From assembly GCF_014635885.1 (NCBI RefSeq), contig NZ_BMDR01000005.1, forward strand, positions 248,001 through 312,000: a stretch of DNA of 64,000 nt, read 5' to 3'. Of this stretch, positions 21,217 through 29,995 are shown in pieces (position 1 is the stretch's first letter; each line of letters begins with the position of its first letter). This stretch comes from Acinetobacter vivianii (GTDB taxonomy: Bacteria > Pseudomonadota > Gammaproteobacteria > Pseudomonadales > Moraxellaceae). A program made the position numbers and the translations under genes. A model generated the notes under the pieces. That model saw only the letters and a list, made by a program, of their open reading frames with translations. It ran no database searches and was not told the origin of the DNA.

Positions 21217-21288
21217 ATGACGAAAAAGAGAATCCGCTACAACGGCTATGAATTGGCGTGCCGATGTTGTTTTGCATCACAGTGCTAA
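21217..21288 (+). CDS. Possible Cys-rich micro-ORF, 23 aa
   Basis: ATG at 21217 follows AGAGGG by 9 bp, a good ribosome site. The 23-codon frame encodes MTKKRIRYNGYELACRCCFA and ends SQC, so four of the last nine residues are Cys. A second short frame (ATG at 21249) overlaps it. The rest of 21093-21396 shows no other gene. It could be a tiny peptide, a regulatory uORF or a gene remnant. Confidence 0.25.
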   Translation: MTKKRIRYNGYELACRCCFASQC

Positions 21289-21396
21289 AAAAGGTGCAAA
21301 CCAATTTTGATCAAGGCGGGGAGAGAGGTTGGTTTGACATTTAAAACAAGAATAATAAAAAACTGATGATTGAATAATAAAAATTATAAAAAGTCT

Positions 21397-21423
21397 AAGA
21401 GAACCGAAAGGTTCTCTTTTTTA
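21397..21423. terminator. Terminator with GAAA tetraloop before the lipoprotein stop codon
   Basis: AAGAGAACC and GGTTCTCTT form a 9-bp stem closed by GAAA, with T-rich sequence on both sides (plus: TTTTTTA; minus: AGACTTTTT). It directly abuts the stop codon of the minus-strand lipoprotein gene. Confidence 0.85.
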
Positions 21424-22377
21424 TTATAATCCTGTTGAGCCATTAAGGTAGCCTATACCTAGCATAGCACTATTCACTTTGGTATTGCTAAAGATAACCT
21501 CATAATTGTTTGGGTTATAAGTGACATTTTGACATGGTGTATTTGTTGAATTGCAATATTTTTGTAATAAAATCGGATTTAAGACAGGGGAAAAATATAA
21601 ACTTTCAACTTTATTATTTTGAATTGAAATAATTCCTGAATCTTCAAATGAAGATCCATCCCCAAAAAATAATTCAACTATATTGTGATTTGTAAAAGAA
21701 AGTTTTTGATAGTTGCTTAATAAATTTAAACCATCTTCATCTGAGGGTGTAATCGACCATTGAAGCTGGTGAGGTTGGCTCGTTGGCAACTGAACTTTAG
21801 TCGGTGCTTCTGTAAGCCTTCCTTCAACAGAGCCCACAAGCATAATGGTATTGATTGGAGCATCTACCCAAGATTGTTTGGTTAATAATAGATTATTAAA
21901 ATCAAGCTTGGCTTGGCCTGTTTTCATATTGACTGAATTGACAATATTAGCGCATGAATTATTATTTTTTGAGCATTGAAATTCTTTTTTTATAGTTATG
22001 CTTTGACCACTTTTTTCAAACTCTGTTAATTTGACTGAATTTGGTGTGGCATTAATTAATGTATCATAATCCGCTTCTAAGCGGTAAAGCGTATTTGCAT
22101 TCATATCAAAATCAAACTCTAATCGATAGCTTGTTTTGAACTGATCATTTTCTTTATTGAAGATTTGAGTGTAACGATAGACTGGGGTATCTACATTGGC
22201 CGATTGGGTCGAAGGTAAGGTTTTCTCTAGAAATTTCAAATCTGTCTTAACTTCACTCATAACCTTGGGTGGAACATAACTGCTATTCGAATTAGAAGAG
22301 TCACCACCACATGCAGATAATAAAGTAAGACTTGAAATCATCCCAACAGAAAGAAATATTTTTTTATGGCTGTGCAT
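21424..22377 (-). CDS. Modular lipoprotein, paralogue of the window-edge lipoprotein
   Basis: I start this gene at the ATG at 22377, which gives a signal peptide with lipobox LLSAC then GGDSS; an upstream in-frame ATG at 22449 would bury the signal sequence. The ~317 residues contain two copies of a module: Cys-x7/8-Cys, then a strand such as KLDFNNLLL or EVIFSNTKV, then a Gly-containing end (LVGSVEGRL / LGIGYLNGSTGL). The protein at 1-651 carries one visible copy. The function is unknown; it is probably envelope-located. Confidence 0.8.
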   Translation of the reverse strand: MHSHKKIFLSVGMISSLTLLSACGGDSSNSNSSYVPPKVMSEVKTDLKFLEKTLPSTQSANVDTPVYRYTQIFNKENDQFKTSYRLEFDFDMNANTLYRLEADYDTLINATPNSVKLTEFEKSGQSITIKKEFQCSKNNNSCANIVNSVNMKTGQAKLDFNNLLLTKQSWVDAPINTIMLVGSVEGRLTEAPTKVQLPTSQPHQLQWSITPSDEDGLNLLSNYQKLSFTNHNIVELFFGDGSSFEDSGIISIQNNKVESLYFSPVLNPILLQKYCNSTNTPCQNVTYNPNNYEVIFSNTKVNSAMLGIGYLNGSTGL

Positions 22378-22475
22378 TTTGATTCTACCAATAGCATTAT
22401 TATTACCGTGGCTAATTATATTTAGCCAATTTCGGTAAAATTCTATCATGCATAATGCTGGATATATATCGCTAT

Positions 22476-23480
22476 TTATGACTCTTCAATTTCTTTCACT
22501 GCGTTATAAACAGCGGCAGGTTCAATATTTAGAATCTTTTTACCAAAACTTCTGAGCCACCAGACCAGTTGTGAGGTAAAGGGAACTGTTGCAGAAACTT
22601 CAACAATATTCTCTTCCAACGGCTGAATGACTTGATCCTTGCTGAGCTGACTTTCATAAAAACTTCGTGCTGTACTTTCGCTCATAGTCAGTTTTAACTG
22701 AATTTGTTCAGTTGGCTTGTTATAGTCGACTCGGAAACCGAGAGCGCCTGATTCAATATAATTATCAATATCAAAATTCACAGGATGTAATGCGCGATTG
22801 TCCAGTACGGTCGCAGATTTAAAACGATGTAAGGCAAAGGTCTGAACTTCGGTTTTATCGTTACGAGTACAGATCAGGTAAATCACTGCACCTTTTTGTA
22901 CCAATGCCAATGGGTTCAGGATATAGGTTTTATCTTCACCTTGATGGGTTCTGGCACGGTAAATACATTCAATCTGCTTATCTTGTAATAAGCCTTCATA
23001 AATCGCTTGCTGGGCATGCTTGTCAACAATTGGCGGGATGAGTGGCTGGGTCGCAGGTACGATTCGGACACGGTTAATCCATTGTCTCACGTTGTTTTGG
23101 GTAGAAAGACTACGCTTGGCAAGATCAAACCAAGGGGTCATTTCTTCTAATAAGCTGGGTGGAAGCAAGTGACGTAAGTGTTCTTCAACCATCATGAACG
23201 TTACTGCTTGCGAACTGGTCATGTGCGGCAAGCTTTGAATAGGTGCGTCAGAACGCCAGCGCCAGCCTTGAGGGACGGTCTTATTACTTTCAATAGGGAA
23301 ACGCTGCGCAATCTGATTTAAATCGCGCTGAATCGTTCTCAAGCTAATATCAATGCCTTCACGTTCTAAAATTTCTTGTAATTCTCGGGTACCCATCCAT
23401 TTCCCAGTAGAAAGGCGGGATAAAATCTGCCACTGGCGATAAAGGCTATTCGAAGTTTCTTTTTCTTGTACGGATGACAT
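22476..23480 (-). CDS. WYL-domain transcriptional regulator
   Basis: A 334-residue regulator with an N-terminal winged helix (LSRLSTGKWMGTRELQEILE and SLRTIQRDLNQIAQRFP, residues ~18-62) and a WYL ligand-sensing domain (YILNPLALVQKGAVIYLICTRN and FALHRFKSATVLD, near residues 190-235), then a WCX-like C-terminal region. WYL proteins sense nucleic acids or small ligands and often control stress genes. It is divergent from the Anbu gene over a 202-bp region containing a matched inverted repeat, so Anbu and itself are likely targets. Confidence 0.9.
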   Translation of the reverse strand: MSSVQEKETSNSLYRQWQILSRLSTGKWMGTRELQEILEREGIDISLRTIQRDLNQIAQRFPIESNKTVPQGWRWRSDAPIQSLPHMTSSQAVTFMMVEEHLRHLLPPSLLEEMTPWFDLAKRSLSTQNNVRQWINRVRIVPATQPLIPPIVDKHAQQAIYEGLLQDKQIECIYRARTHQGEDKTYILNPLALVQKGAVIYLICTRNDKTEVQTFALHRFKSATVLDNRALHPVNFDIDNYIESGALGFRVDYNKPTEQIQLKLTMSESTARSFYESQLSKDQVIQPLEENIVEVSATVPFTSQLVWWLRSFGKKILNIEPAAVYNAVKEIEES

Positions 23481-23486
23481 AAGCGT

Positions 23487-23569
23487 AATACGTAATTCAA
23501 TGGTCTAAAGCACACACAATAAAAAAACTATACCTAATTAGCAAGTCCATCCTATCCAGATTACGTATT
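23487..23569. promoter_or_regulatory. Paired inverted repeat in the WYL/Anbu intergenic region
   Basis: AATACGTAAT (23487-23496) and ATTACGTATT (23560-23569) are exact reverse complements, and each has a self-complementary TACGTA core. The copies are 73 bp apart and flank the likely divergent promoters. This is a candidate operator pair for the WYL regulator; no binding data. Confidence 0.4.
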
Positions 23570-23682
23570 TACGACTGAAATGAGCACGCTTTTGCTTAAA
23601 TATTTTAAATAAGAGTAAAAAATGTTCATTTAAAAGGTGTCTACGGTTCAGCTTTTGACTTGTCAAATGTAGAGAGAAAAAG

Positions 23683-24417
23683 ATGACGTATTGTTGTGCT
23701 TTAAGATTAGAAGAGGGTCTGGTACTGATTAGTGATACCCGTACTAATGCTGGGGTCGATCATATTTCTGTGTTTCGGAAATTGCACACCTTTGGGGTCG
23801 AAGGCGAGCGCTTTATTGCCTTACAAACCTCAGGCAATTTAGCGACAACCCAAGCGGTGATTGGACATTTGCAAAATGCACTGGTCTTGCGACAGGAGCC
23901 TAATCTGAATACAGTCAATACCATGTTTGAGGTGGCCGAACTGATTGGTAAAACCTTACGCAAGGTACTTGGAGATATCACTGCAGATCCACATGAACAG
24001 ATAAATTATTCTTGCAGTATCTTGGTGGCAGGCCAAATTCAGGGCGATAAAATGCAACTGTATAATGTCTATCCGCAGGGTAATTTTATTTGCGCAACCA
24101 CGGATACGCCATATTTTCAGATTGGTGAAAGTAAATATGGAAAACCAATTCTGGATCGCGCTTTGTATTACAAAATGCCTTTAGATGATGCATTGCGTTG
24201 TGCGCTTATTTCCTTTGATTCGACTTTGCGTTCAAATGTATCTGTGGGTCTACCATTGGATGCGCTGGTTTATCATAAAGATAGCTTTAAGATCCCCACA
24301 GGCAAGCGGATTAGTGAAAATGATCCCTACTTTACCCAGATTAGTCAGCAATGGTCGGAGACATTACGTCGTGGCTTGCAAGAACTACCAAAGCCGACAG
24401 CAGATTATGATCTTTAA
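23683..24417 (+). CDS. Anbu, bacterial proteasome-like peptidase
   Basis: A 244-residue Ntn-hydrolase of the Anbu (ancestral beta subunit) family, distant kin of proteasome beta subunits and HslV. The start MTYCCALRLEEGLVLISDTRTNAGVD is the Anbu signature: Thr2 is the expected nucleophile after removal of Met, with Asp18 and a Lys near 30 (FRKLHTF) as likely partners. SGNLATTQAV and NVSVGLPLDALVYHKDSF are further family marks. Anbu genes usually sit beside a transglutaminase-like protein, an alpha-E protein and an ATP-grasp ligase; none is here. Substrate and role are unknown. Confidence 0.9.
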   Translation: MTYCCALRLEEGLVLISDTRTNAGVDHISVFRKLHTFGVEGERFIALQTSGNLATTQAVIGHLQNALVLRQEPNLNTVNTMFEVAELIGKTLRKVLGDITADPHEQINYSCSILVAGQIQGDKMQLYNVYPQGNFICATTDTPYFQIGESKYGKPILDRALYYKMPLDDALRCALISFDSTLRSNVSVGLPLDALVYHKDSFKIPTGKRISENDPYFTQISQQWSETLRRGLQELPKPTADYDL

Positions 24418-24430
24418 ATGAGCGCGAATA

Positions 24431-24460
24431 AAAAAATCCAGACATTGATCTGGATTTTTT
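24431..24460. terminator. Bidirectional terminator between Anbu and alr
   Basis: AAAAAATCCAGA and TCTGGATTTTTT form a perfect 12-bp stem around the loop CATTGA, serving both convergent genes. Confidence 0.9.
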
Positions 24461-24466
24461 GTGTAC

Positions 24467-25537
24467 TTAAATGATTTTACGTCGTGGTCGATTGCTTAAA
24501 CGACACAATAATTCATAGCCAATGGTTCCGTTTGCAGTTGCAACATCATCTACAAGACGATTGGGTCCCCAAAGCTCTACTTTAGTACCAAGTTCAGCTT
24601 TGATATTAGTGATATCAATCGCCATCATGTCCATGCTGACACGTCCTACGACAGGAATGAGCTGTTGGTCAATCGCAACAAAATTCTGCTGCGTATAGGC
24701 ACGTGGATAGCCATCTCCATAACCAATCGAAACAATGGCAATTTTTGAAGGGCAGGTTGCTGCGTAGGTTGAACCATAGCCCACACATTCACCTTGCTGA
24801 ATTTGATTCAAAGCAATGATCTCTGCACTAAAGGTCATTACAGCCTTGAGATCGAGATCATGTATATTTTTATCTGCAAATGGAGAGGCGCCGTATAGCA
24901 TAATGCCAGGACGGACAAAATCAAAATGCAGTTCAGGATATTTATAAATTGCCGCTGAATTGCAGCAAGAGGACAAAATCGGTGCACATGCCTCTTTAAC
25001 CTGTAAGAATTGTTCTATTTGCTGTTCATTCAGTGGGTGATCTACATCGGCATTGGCGAAATGCATGGCGAGCACACAGGTAAAACCTTCTGCTTTTAAA
25101 CGTTGAATAACATCAATAATTTCAGTTACTTTAAAGCCTAAACGGTTCATTCCGTTATTCAGCTTTACCCAGACTTTTAAGCCCAACGCATTGTAGGCTT
25201 GCTTATGCTGGATCAGCCATTCAACTTGCTGGGTATGGTGAACGATACATTCAAGCTTTTGCTCAATGACATGGGTCATTTCATCTTCAGAGAAAATACC
25301 TTCAATCAGTGTGATCGGTTGAGTATATCCCAGTTGCCTGATTTCTAGCGCTTCTTCTAAACAGGCGACACCAAAGGCATCTGTAGCGTCCAAGGCGGCT
25401 AAACAATCTTTAACTCCGTGTCCGTAAGCATTGGCCTTGACCATACTGACAATTTTTGAATGGGGAGCAAGTTGTTTAACGCGGTTGAAATTATATTGTA
25501 GTGCATCACTATCAATATAAACTGTTGCTTGGCGCAC
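24467..25537 (-). CDS. alr: Alanine racemase
   Basis: Pyridoxal-phosphate enzyme that makes D-alanine for peptidoglycan. The PLP lysine is Lys34 in MVKANAYGHG; the second catalytic base is Tyr254 in CVGYGSTYAA. VRPGIMLYGASPF and VGRVSMDMMAIDI are family marks. 356 residues is standard. It follows dnaB by 59 bp in the common dnaB-alr order, which favours the biosynthetic Alr over catabolic DadX (no dadA nearby). Confidence 0.96.
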   Translation of the reverse strand: MRQATVYIDSDALQYNFNRVKQLAPHSKIVSMVKANAYGHGVKDCLAALDATDAFGVACLEEALEIRQLGYTQPITLIEGIFSEDEMTHVIEQKLECIVHHTQQVEWLIQHKQAYNALGLKVWVKLNNGMNRLGFKVTEIIDVIQRLKAEGFTCVLAMHFANADVDHPLNEQQIEQFLQVKEACAPILSSCCNSAAIYKYPELHFDFVRPGIMLYGASPFADKNIHDLDLKAVMTFSAEIIALNQIQQGECVGYGSTYAATCPSKIAIVSIGYGDGYPRAYTQQNFVAIDQQLIPVVGRVSMDMMAIDITNIKAELGTKVELWGPNRLVDDVATANGTIGYELLCRLSNRPRRKII

Positions 25538-25596
25538 CCTGATTTCTCCTTTGGGACGACTTGGAAATTAGATAAAGCAATTAAATCGGGTAAAAA

Positions 25597-27042
25597 TTAT
25601 TCCTCATCATCATACTGAGCATAGAACTCAGGTGAGAGGTTACTAAAACGGGTGTATTGACCTTCAAAGGCAAGGCGCACGCTACCAATTGGGCCGTTAC
25701 GCTGTTTACCAATGATGATTTCGGCGGTGCCTGCTTCTTTCGACTCTTTGTTATAGACTTCATCACGATAAATAAACATGATTAAGTCGGCATCCTGCTC
25801 GATCGCACCCGATTCACGCAAGTCGGACATCACTGGACGTTTGTTTGGTCGGTTCTCCAAACTACGGTTAAGCTGTGATAGTGCGATAACAGGACATTGC
25901 ATTTCTTTGGCAAGCGCTTTCAAGCTTCGGGAAATTTCCGAGATCTCACCCACACGGTTATCACCCATACCTGGCACTTTCATCAACTGCAAGTAATCGA
26001 CCATGATACAGCCGATTTTGCCATCATGCATTTTGGCAACACGACGCGCACGGGCACGAAGTTCGGTTGGCGGCAGAGCAGATGAGTCATCGATATAGAG
26101 ATGCATTTCTTGTAATTGCAGAATCGTACCTGTTACTTTGGTCCATTCATCCGCATCTAGATTACCTGAACGCAAATGCCCTTGATGGACTTTACCCATT
26201 GCTGAGATCAAACGCATAGCAATTGAGTCGGCTGGCATCTCCATTGAGAATACGAGTGCTGGTAATCGGTTATATTGCAATACACTTTCAACTAGGTTCA
26301 TCGCGAATGTGGTTTTACCCATCGATGGACGTGCCGCAACAATAATCAAGTCACCCGGTTGCATCCCTGAGGTTTTATTGTCTAGCTCTAGGAATCCGGT
26401 GGTTAAACCGGTGATGTTGCCATCGAGTTTAGAGAGTTCATCTAATTTGGTGATAACGTCAGCAGTTACAGAGCTGATTGATTTTGGCCCAGAATCTTTT
26501 TTATTGTTGTTGTGCTGTTCTGCCAAAGAGAAAATACTAGTTTCTGCTAAATCAAGAATTTCACTGACTGGACGACCTTTGGTGTCATAGGCATTTTGTA
26601 AAATATCACTGCTGATCTTGATCATGTTACGCAGCGTTGAGAACTCCTTGATTTTATTGGCATAAATTTCAAGGTTGTAGAAGCTTGATGGGGAGTCTGC
26701 CATCAATTGCATCAGATATTCTTCACCACCAATGGCGTCAAGCAAGTTTTGTTTGAGCAACCAGTCATTCACCAAAACAGCATCGTAAGGTGAGTTTTCT
26801 TGTGCCAGTTTTTCAATGGCGCGATAGATATATTTGTGACGCGTTGCATAGAAATCATTTTCTTTCAGTAAGTCACTGACTTGTTCAAATGATTCAGCCA
26901 CCGTCATCAATGCGGCTAAAACAGCCTGCTCAATTGCAAGATTGTGAGGTGGAGTGCGGAATTCTTTTAGTTGACCTGAGTCACTCACTTTACTCTCTGT
27001 GTTTGGAGAATTTTTTGTAAAATTGGCATTCGCCTGTGACAT
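25597..27042 (-). CDS. dnaB: Replicative DNA helicase DnaB
   Basis: Hexameric fork helicase of 481 residues. The N-terminal primase-interacting domain (PPHNLAIEQAVLAALM) is followed by the RecA-like ATPase domain with Walker A ARPSMGKTTFA (237-247), Walker B CIMVDYLQLM, and ALSQLNRSLENRPNKRP for DNA contact. No intein interrupts it. It is separated from rplI by a TM2 gene, a small departure from the usual rpsF-rpsR-rplI-dnaB order. Confidence 0.98.
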   Translation of the reverse strand: MSQANANFTKNSPNTESKVSDSGQLKEFRTPPHNLAIEQAVLAALMTVAESFEQVSDLLKENDFYATRHKYIYRAIEKLAQENSPYDAVLVNDWLLKQNLLDAIGGEEYLMQLMADSPSSFYNLEIYANKIKEFSTLRNMIKISSDILQNAYDTKGRPVSEILDLAETSIFSLAEQHNNNKKDSGPKSISSVTADVITKLDELSKLDGNITGLTTGFLELDNKTSGMQPGDLIIVAARPSMGKTTFAMNLVESVLQYNRLPALVFSMEMPADSIAMRLISAMGKVHQGHLRSGNLDADEWTKVTGTILQLQEMHLYIDDSSALPPTELRARARRVAKMHDGKIGCIMVDYLQLMKVPGMGDNRVGEISEISRSLKALAKEMQCPVIALSQLNRSLENRPNKRPVMSDLRESGAIEQDADLIMFIYRDEVYNKESKEAGTAEIIIGKQRNGPIGSVRLAFEGQYTRFSNLSPEFYAQYDDEE

Positions 27043-27226
27043 AACAAGACCTAATAAAAAAGATGAAACACGACCGAGTGACTATCTTAATCCAAATGAA
27101 GCTGATCTGGACAATTTAATTCAGGGAAAATTGTGTAAGTGATGCAATAGCATAATAGATAGTCATTTCTGCTATTACACCCAGTGTGGTCAAGTTTGTG
27201 TAAAGAAAAAAATGAGCGATTTTAGT

Positions 27227-27526
27227 TTAAGATTTTGCAAACCAGTCTTGTACGAACTTTCCATTTTTTAAGCGGTAAGCCGAAAGGCCATAGCGAAGAT
27301 CATTGTTTTGAGCATCTTTAACGAAACCTGTATCTTTGCCCAAGGAATAAAGGAAGGCATCAAGCAGAAGTAGGGTGGCATCAATAAACCACCAGAAACC
27401 TAAACCACCAAAAGTGATTAATTTTAAAATACCACTGGTCTTTTTGCCGAGATAGAAACGATCTATTCCGAAAAAACCTAAAAACATTGCGAGTACCAAA
27501 GCGATGATACGATTCTTCTTTTGCAT
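27227..27526 (-). CDS. TM2-domain membrane protein
   Basis: A 99-residue protein with two transmembrane helices joined by the TM2 signature: [20 protein letters not shown], then [23 protein letters not shown]. The C-terminal third is soluble. TM2 proteins have no settled function in bacteria. It sits between rplI and dnaB on the same strand, 115 bp after the end of the rplI terminator side, so it is probably transcribed separately. Confidence 0.85.
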   Translation of the reverse strand: MQKKNRIIALVLAMFLGFFGIDRFYLGKKTSGILKLITFGGLGFWWFIDATLLLLDAFLYSLGKDTGFVKDAQNNDLRYGLSAYRLKNGKFVQDWFAKS

Positions 27527-27601
27527 ATGAGGCCCTATAGAGATGAGAATTATAAAAATTTAAAACTTAATTCGAAGTCTTTTTGTATTTTTTAGACATA
27601 A

Positions 27602-27630
27602 AAAAAGAGCATGTAAAACATGCTCTTTTT
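27602..27630 (-). terminator. Terminator of the rpsF-rpsR-rplI operon
   Basis: GAGCATGT and ACATGCTC (extended by A/T pairs) form the stem around an AAA loop; on the minus strand a run of seven T follows. It lies 12 bp past the rplI stop. Confidence 0.9.
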
Positions 27631-27641
27631 CTTTGCAGAAA

Positions 27642-28088
27642 TTACTCAGATACGATAGTAACGAGAACTTCAGCAACAACATCATGATGCAATTGGATTG
27701 CGATGTTGAATTCACCAGTGTGACGAAGCGCACCGTTTGGTAAACGAACTTCTGCACGGTCTACAGCAAGACCAGCATTAGTTAAAGCATCAGCGATGTC
27801 ACGAGTACCGATAGAACCGAAGAGTTTACCTTCGTCACCAGCTTTCGCAGTGATAACGATGTTAACTTCGTTCAATTGTTCAGCACGTGCATTCGCAGCA
27901 GCTAATACTTCAGCTTCTTGTTTCTCAAGTTCAGCACGACGAGCTTCAAAAGCAGCAGTGTTTGCTTCAGTTGCAGCTACAGCTTTGCCTTGAGGGATCA
28001 AGAAGTTACGACCGTAACCAGCTTTAACTGATACTTTGTCGCCTAATTTACCAAGGTTTTTAATGCGTTGTAATAAGATAACGTCCAC
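27642..28088 (-). CDS. rplI: 50S ribosomal protein L9
   Basis: 148 residues with the N-terminal rRNA-binding domain ([34 protein letters not shown]), a long helix linking the domains, and the C-terminal domain ([15 protein letters not shown]). It is the last gene of the rpsF-rpsR-rplI operon, 12 bp after rpsR. Confidence 0.98.
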   Translation of the reverse strand: MDVILLQRIKNLGKLGDKVSVKAGYGRNFLIPQGKAVAATEANTAAFEARRAELEKQEAEVLAAANARAEQLNEVNIVITAKAGDEGKLFGSIGTRDIADALTNAGLAVDRAEVRLPNGALRHTGEFNIAIQLHHDVVAEVLVTIVSE

Positions 28089-28100
28089 AGCTCACCTCAC

Positions 28101-28328
28101 TTACTTATGGTTGTCAGTGTACGGAATCAAAGACAAATAGCGAGCTTGTTTAATAGCTAACGCTAATTGACGTTGATAACGAGCTTTAGTACCTGTAATA
28201 CGGCTAGGAACAATCTTGCCGTTTTCAGTGATGTACTGTTTTAAAGTGTCGATATCTTTGTAGTCGATGTACGCAACATTCTCAGCTGTAAAGCGGCAGA
28301 ACTTGCGACGACGGTAAAAACGTGCCAT
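28101..28328 (-). CDS. rpsR: 30S ribosomal protein S18
   Basis: A 75-residue protein with the family signature [28 protein letters not shown] and the basic C-terminus [13 protein letters not shown]. It partners S6 in the small-subunit platform. It lies 11 bp after rpsF in the same operon. Confidence 0.98.
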
Positions 28329-28339
28329 TGATGTTCTCC

Positions 28340-28723
28340 TTATTCAGCTTCTTGAACTGCTTGTTGTGCTTCTTCACGTTGAGCTTTACGCGCACGTTTT
28401 TCTTCAGCACTCTTAGCAAGTAAAGATTCTTCAGTAATTGCGTGTTCACGACGGATGATGATGTTACGAATGATCGCGTCGTTATAACGGAACAATTCTT
28501 CTAATTCATCAAGAGTCGTTTGACCACATTCAACATTCATAAGAATGTAGTGTGCTTTGTGAATTTTGTTAATCGGGTAAGCCAATTGGCGGCGGCCCCA
28601 ATCTTCTAAACGGTGAATTTGACCTTCAGCTTCTTTGATCTGAGAGATATAGCGTTCAACCATACCTACAACTTGATCGCTTTGGTCTGGATGTACCAAT
28701 AGTACGATTTCGTAGTGACGCAT
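28340..28723 (-). CDS. rpsF: 30S ribosomal protein S6
   Basis: 127 residues from the ATG at 28723 ([18 protein letters not shown]). This start has AAGGAG 7 bp upstream and matches the family; an in-frame ATG at 28804 would add 27 unrelated residues and overlap the promoter leader. The C-terminal extension is Glu/Ala-rich ([17 protein letters not shown]), as in other gammaproteobacterial S6 proteins. Confidence 0.97.
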   Translation of the reverse strand: MRHYEIVLLVHPDQSDQVVGMVERYISQIKEAEGQIHRLEDWGRRQLAYPINKIHKAHYILMNVECGQTTLDELEELFRYNDAIIRNIIIRREHAITEESLLAKSAEEKRARKAQREEAQQAVQEAE

Positions 28724-28812
28724 TGTCAGCTCCTTACGGTTTAAGCAGCCCCTAATTATAAAAATCAGAAGCAAGGAGTCATAACTTAAAAAGTTATGTC
28801 GCAAATTGCGAA
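28724..28812 (-). promoter_or_regulatory. rpsF mRNA leader, possible S6:S18 binding site
   Basis: The ~90-nt leader contains a perfect hairpin (CATAACTT / AAGTTATG at 28780-28798) and, just before the start codon, GGGGCTGCTTAAACCGTAAG. In other bacteria the S6:S18 complex represses its own operon by binding a leader stem with an exposed CCG. The CCG here fits that in general form only. Confidence 0.35.
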
Positions 28813-28818
28813 GCGGGG

Positions 28819-28847
28819 ATTATATTCAAATCAGAGCGATAAAGCAA
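28819..28847 (-). promoter_or_regulatory. Promoter of the rpsF operon
   Basis: Read on the minus strand: TTGCTT (28842-28847), a 17-bp spacer, and TATAAT (28819-28824), followed by CCCCGC. The perfect -10 and GC-rich discriminator are typical of strong, stringently controlled ribosomal promoters. Confidence 0.8.
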
Positions 28848-28849
28848 AT

Positions 28850-29080
28850 CTGCTTGGTTTTTTTAGTTTTTATTTTTTGATAAAAAAGTTAAAAATAGAA
28901 TGAACATTGATCTTGGGTGAAATGAGAAGGGGGCTTTAAAAAAATAAAAGGTGCGAGCAAATTTGATCATCAATTCTATCGTAGGATCGAGTTTAATATA
29001 ACGTAAGGTGAACTTCTCATTTAGGCAATAAAGAAGCAAATGTTTTTATTGCACGAAATGAAGAACGATACAGGGAGAAT
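28850..29080. other. Gene-free spacer between the rpsF promoter and cyoE
   Basis: No coding frame is supported here. The only structure seen is an 8-bp perfect inverted repeat, GCAATAAA (29025-29032) and TTTATTGC (29045-29052), without a T tract on the minus strand. It may be a processed 3' end of the cyo transcript. Confidence 0.4.
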
Positions 29081-29108
29081 AAAAAGATAGAGAATCCTCT
29101 ATCTTTTT
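29081..29108 (-). terminator. Terminator of the cyo operon
   Basis: AAAAAGATAGAG and CTCTATCTTTTT form a perfect 12-bp stem with loop AATC. The right arm overlaps the cyoE stop codon by two bases, so translation ends inside the hairpin. Confidence 0.8.
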
Positions 29109-29985
29109 AAAAAATAGGGAAGAATGGTGCAGGGCTTTTAAAGGTAAAACTAAAGCTTAAACTAATGACAGTAACGAGAATTACTGAAAAAAGGAAAAAG
29201 CGTTTAGCCCAAAGTTGATCGTCTTTAGCCTTAAATCCTAAAATACCAATGTAGAACCAATAAATACAAAGTGCATTACAGATCACCAGAAAAATGATGT
29301 TGGTGTATCCATATACAAATAAAGCATTCATTGCAACGGTAAATAAAACCACATAAATCAGTGATTCAATCTTCGTTCTTAAAATTGAACGTGCCACAGG
29401 TAAAATAGGAACGCCTGCATTTTTGTAGTCGTCAAAACGATAAATTGCGATTGCCCATGAATGCGGCATTTGCCATAAAGCATATGCAACGAAAATCAAT
29501 AAGGCCGCCATATCGAACTGATGACTTACAGCCGTATAACCAATAACAGGAGGACTCGCTCCAGAAATACTACCAATGACAGTTTGATGGATTGTGGTGC
29601 GTTTCGTCCACAAACTATAAAAACCGACATAGACCACAAAACCAATCACAGCAAATAAAAATGCATAGGCGTTAACATAGAACCAGAGAATGCTAAAGCC
29701 AATAACGCCTAAAACCAATGCATATAACATGGCAACAGTAGGGGAAATCGTTTTAGTCACAAGCGCTCGGTTCATGGTGCGCTGCATTTTTTGATCGATG
29801 TCTTGATCAATTACATTATTCACCACACAACCAGAAGCAACCACAAGTGTTGTTCCAATCAAGGTCAATAATAATAAGAGGAAGTCTATAGAGCCTTGGG
29901 CGGCTAAGAAGAAGCCGCCCAAGGTGGTAATAAAATTACCGAAGAGAATTCCTGGTTTAGTCAGGAATAAATACTTTTTCCACAT
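29107..29985 (-). CDS. cyoE: Protoheme IX farnesyltransferase (haem O synthase)
   Basis: Adds a farnesyl group to haem B to make haem O for the bo3 oxidase. 292 residues with about nine hydrophobic helices. The UbiA-family motif NNVIDQDIDQKMQRTMNRALVT near residue 55 carries the Asp-rich prenyl-diphosphate site; ASPPVIGYTAV and DDYKNAGVPILPV follow. It is the last cyo gene, 10 bp after cyoD. Confidence 0.96.
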   Translation of the reverse strand: MWKKYLFLTKPGILFGNFITTLGGFFLAAQGSIDFLLLLLTLIGTTLVVASGCVVNNVIDQDIDQKMQRTMNRALVTKTISPTVAMLYALVLGVIGFSILWFYVNAYAFLFAVIGFVVYVGFYSLWTKRTTIHQTVIGSISGASPPVIGYTAVSHQFDMAALLIFVAYALWQMPHSWAIAIYRFDDYKNAGVPILPVARSILRTKIESLIYVVLFTVAMNALFVYGYTNIIFLVICNALCIYWFYIGILGFKAKDDQLWAKRFFLFSVILVTVISLSFSFTFKSPAPFFPIF

Positions 29986-29995
29986 GACAATCAGT

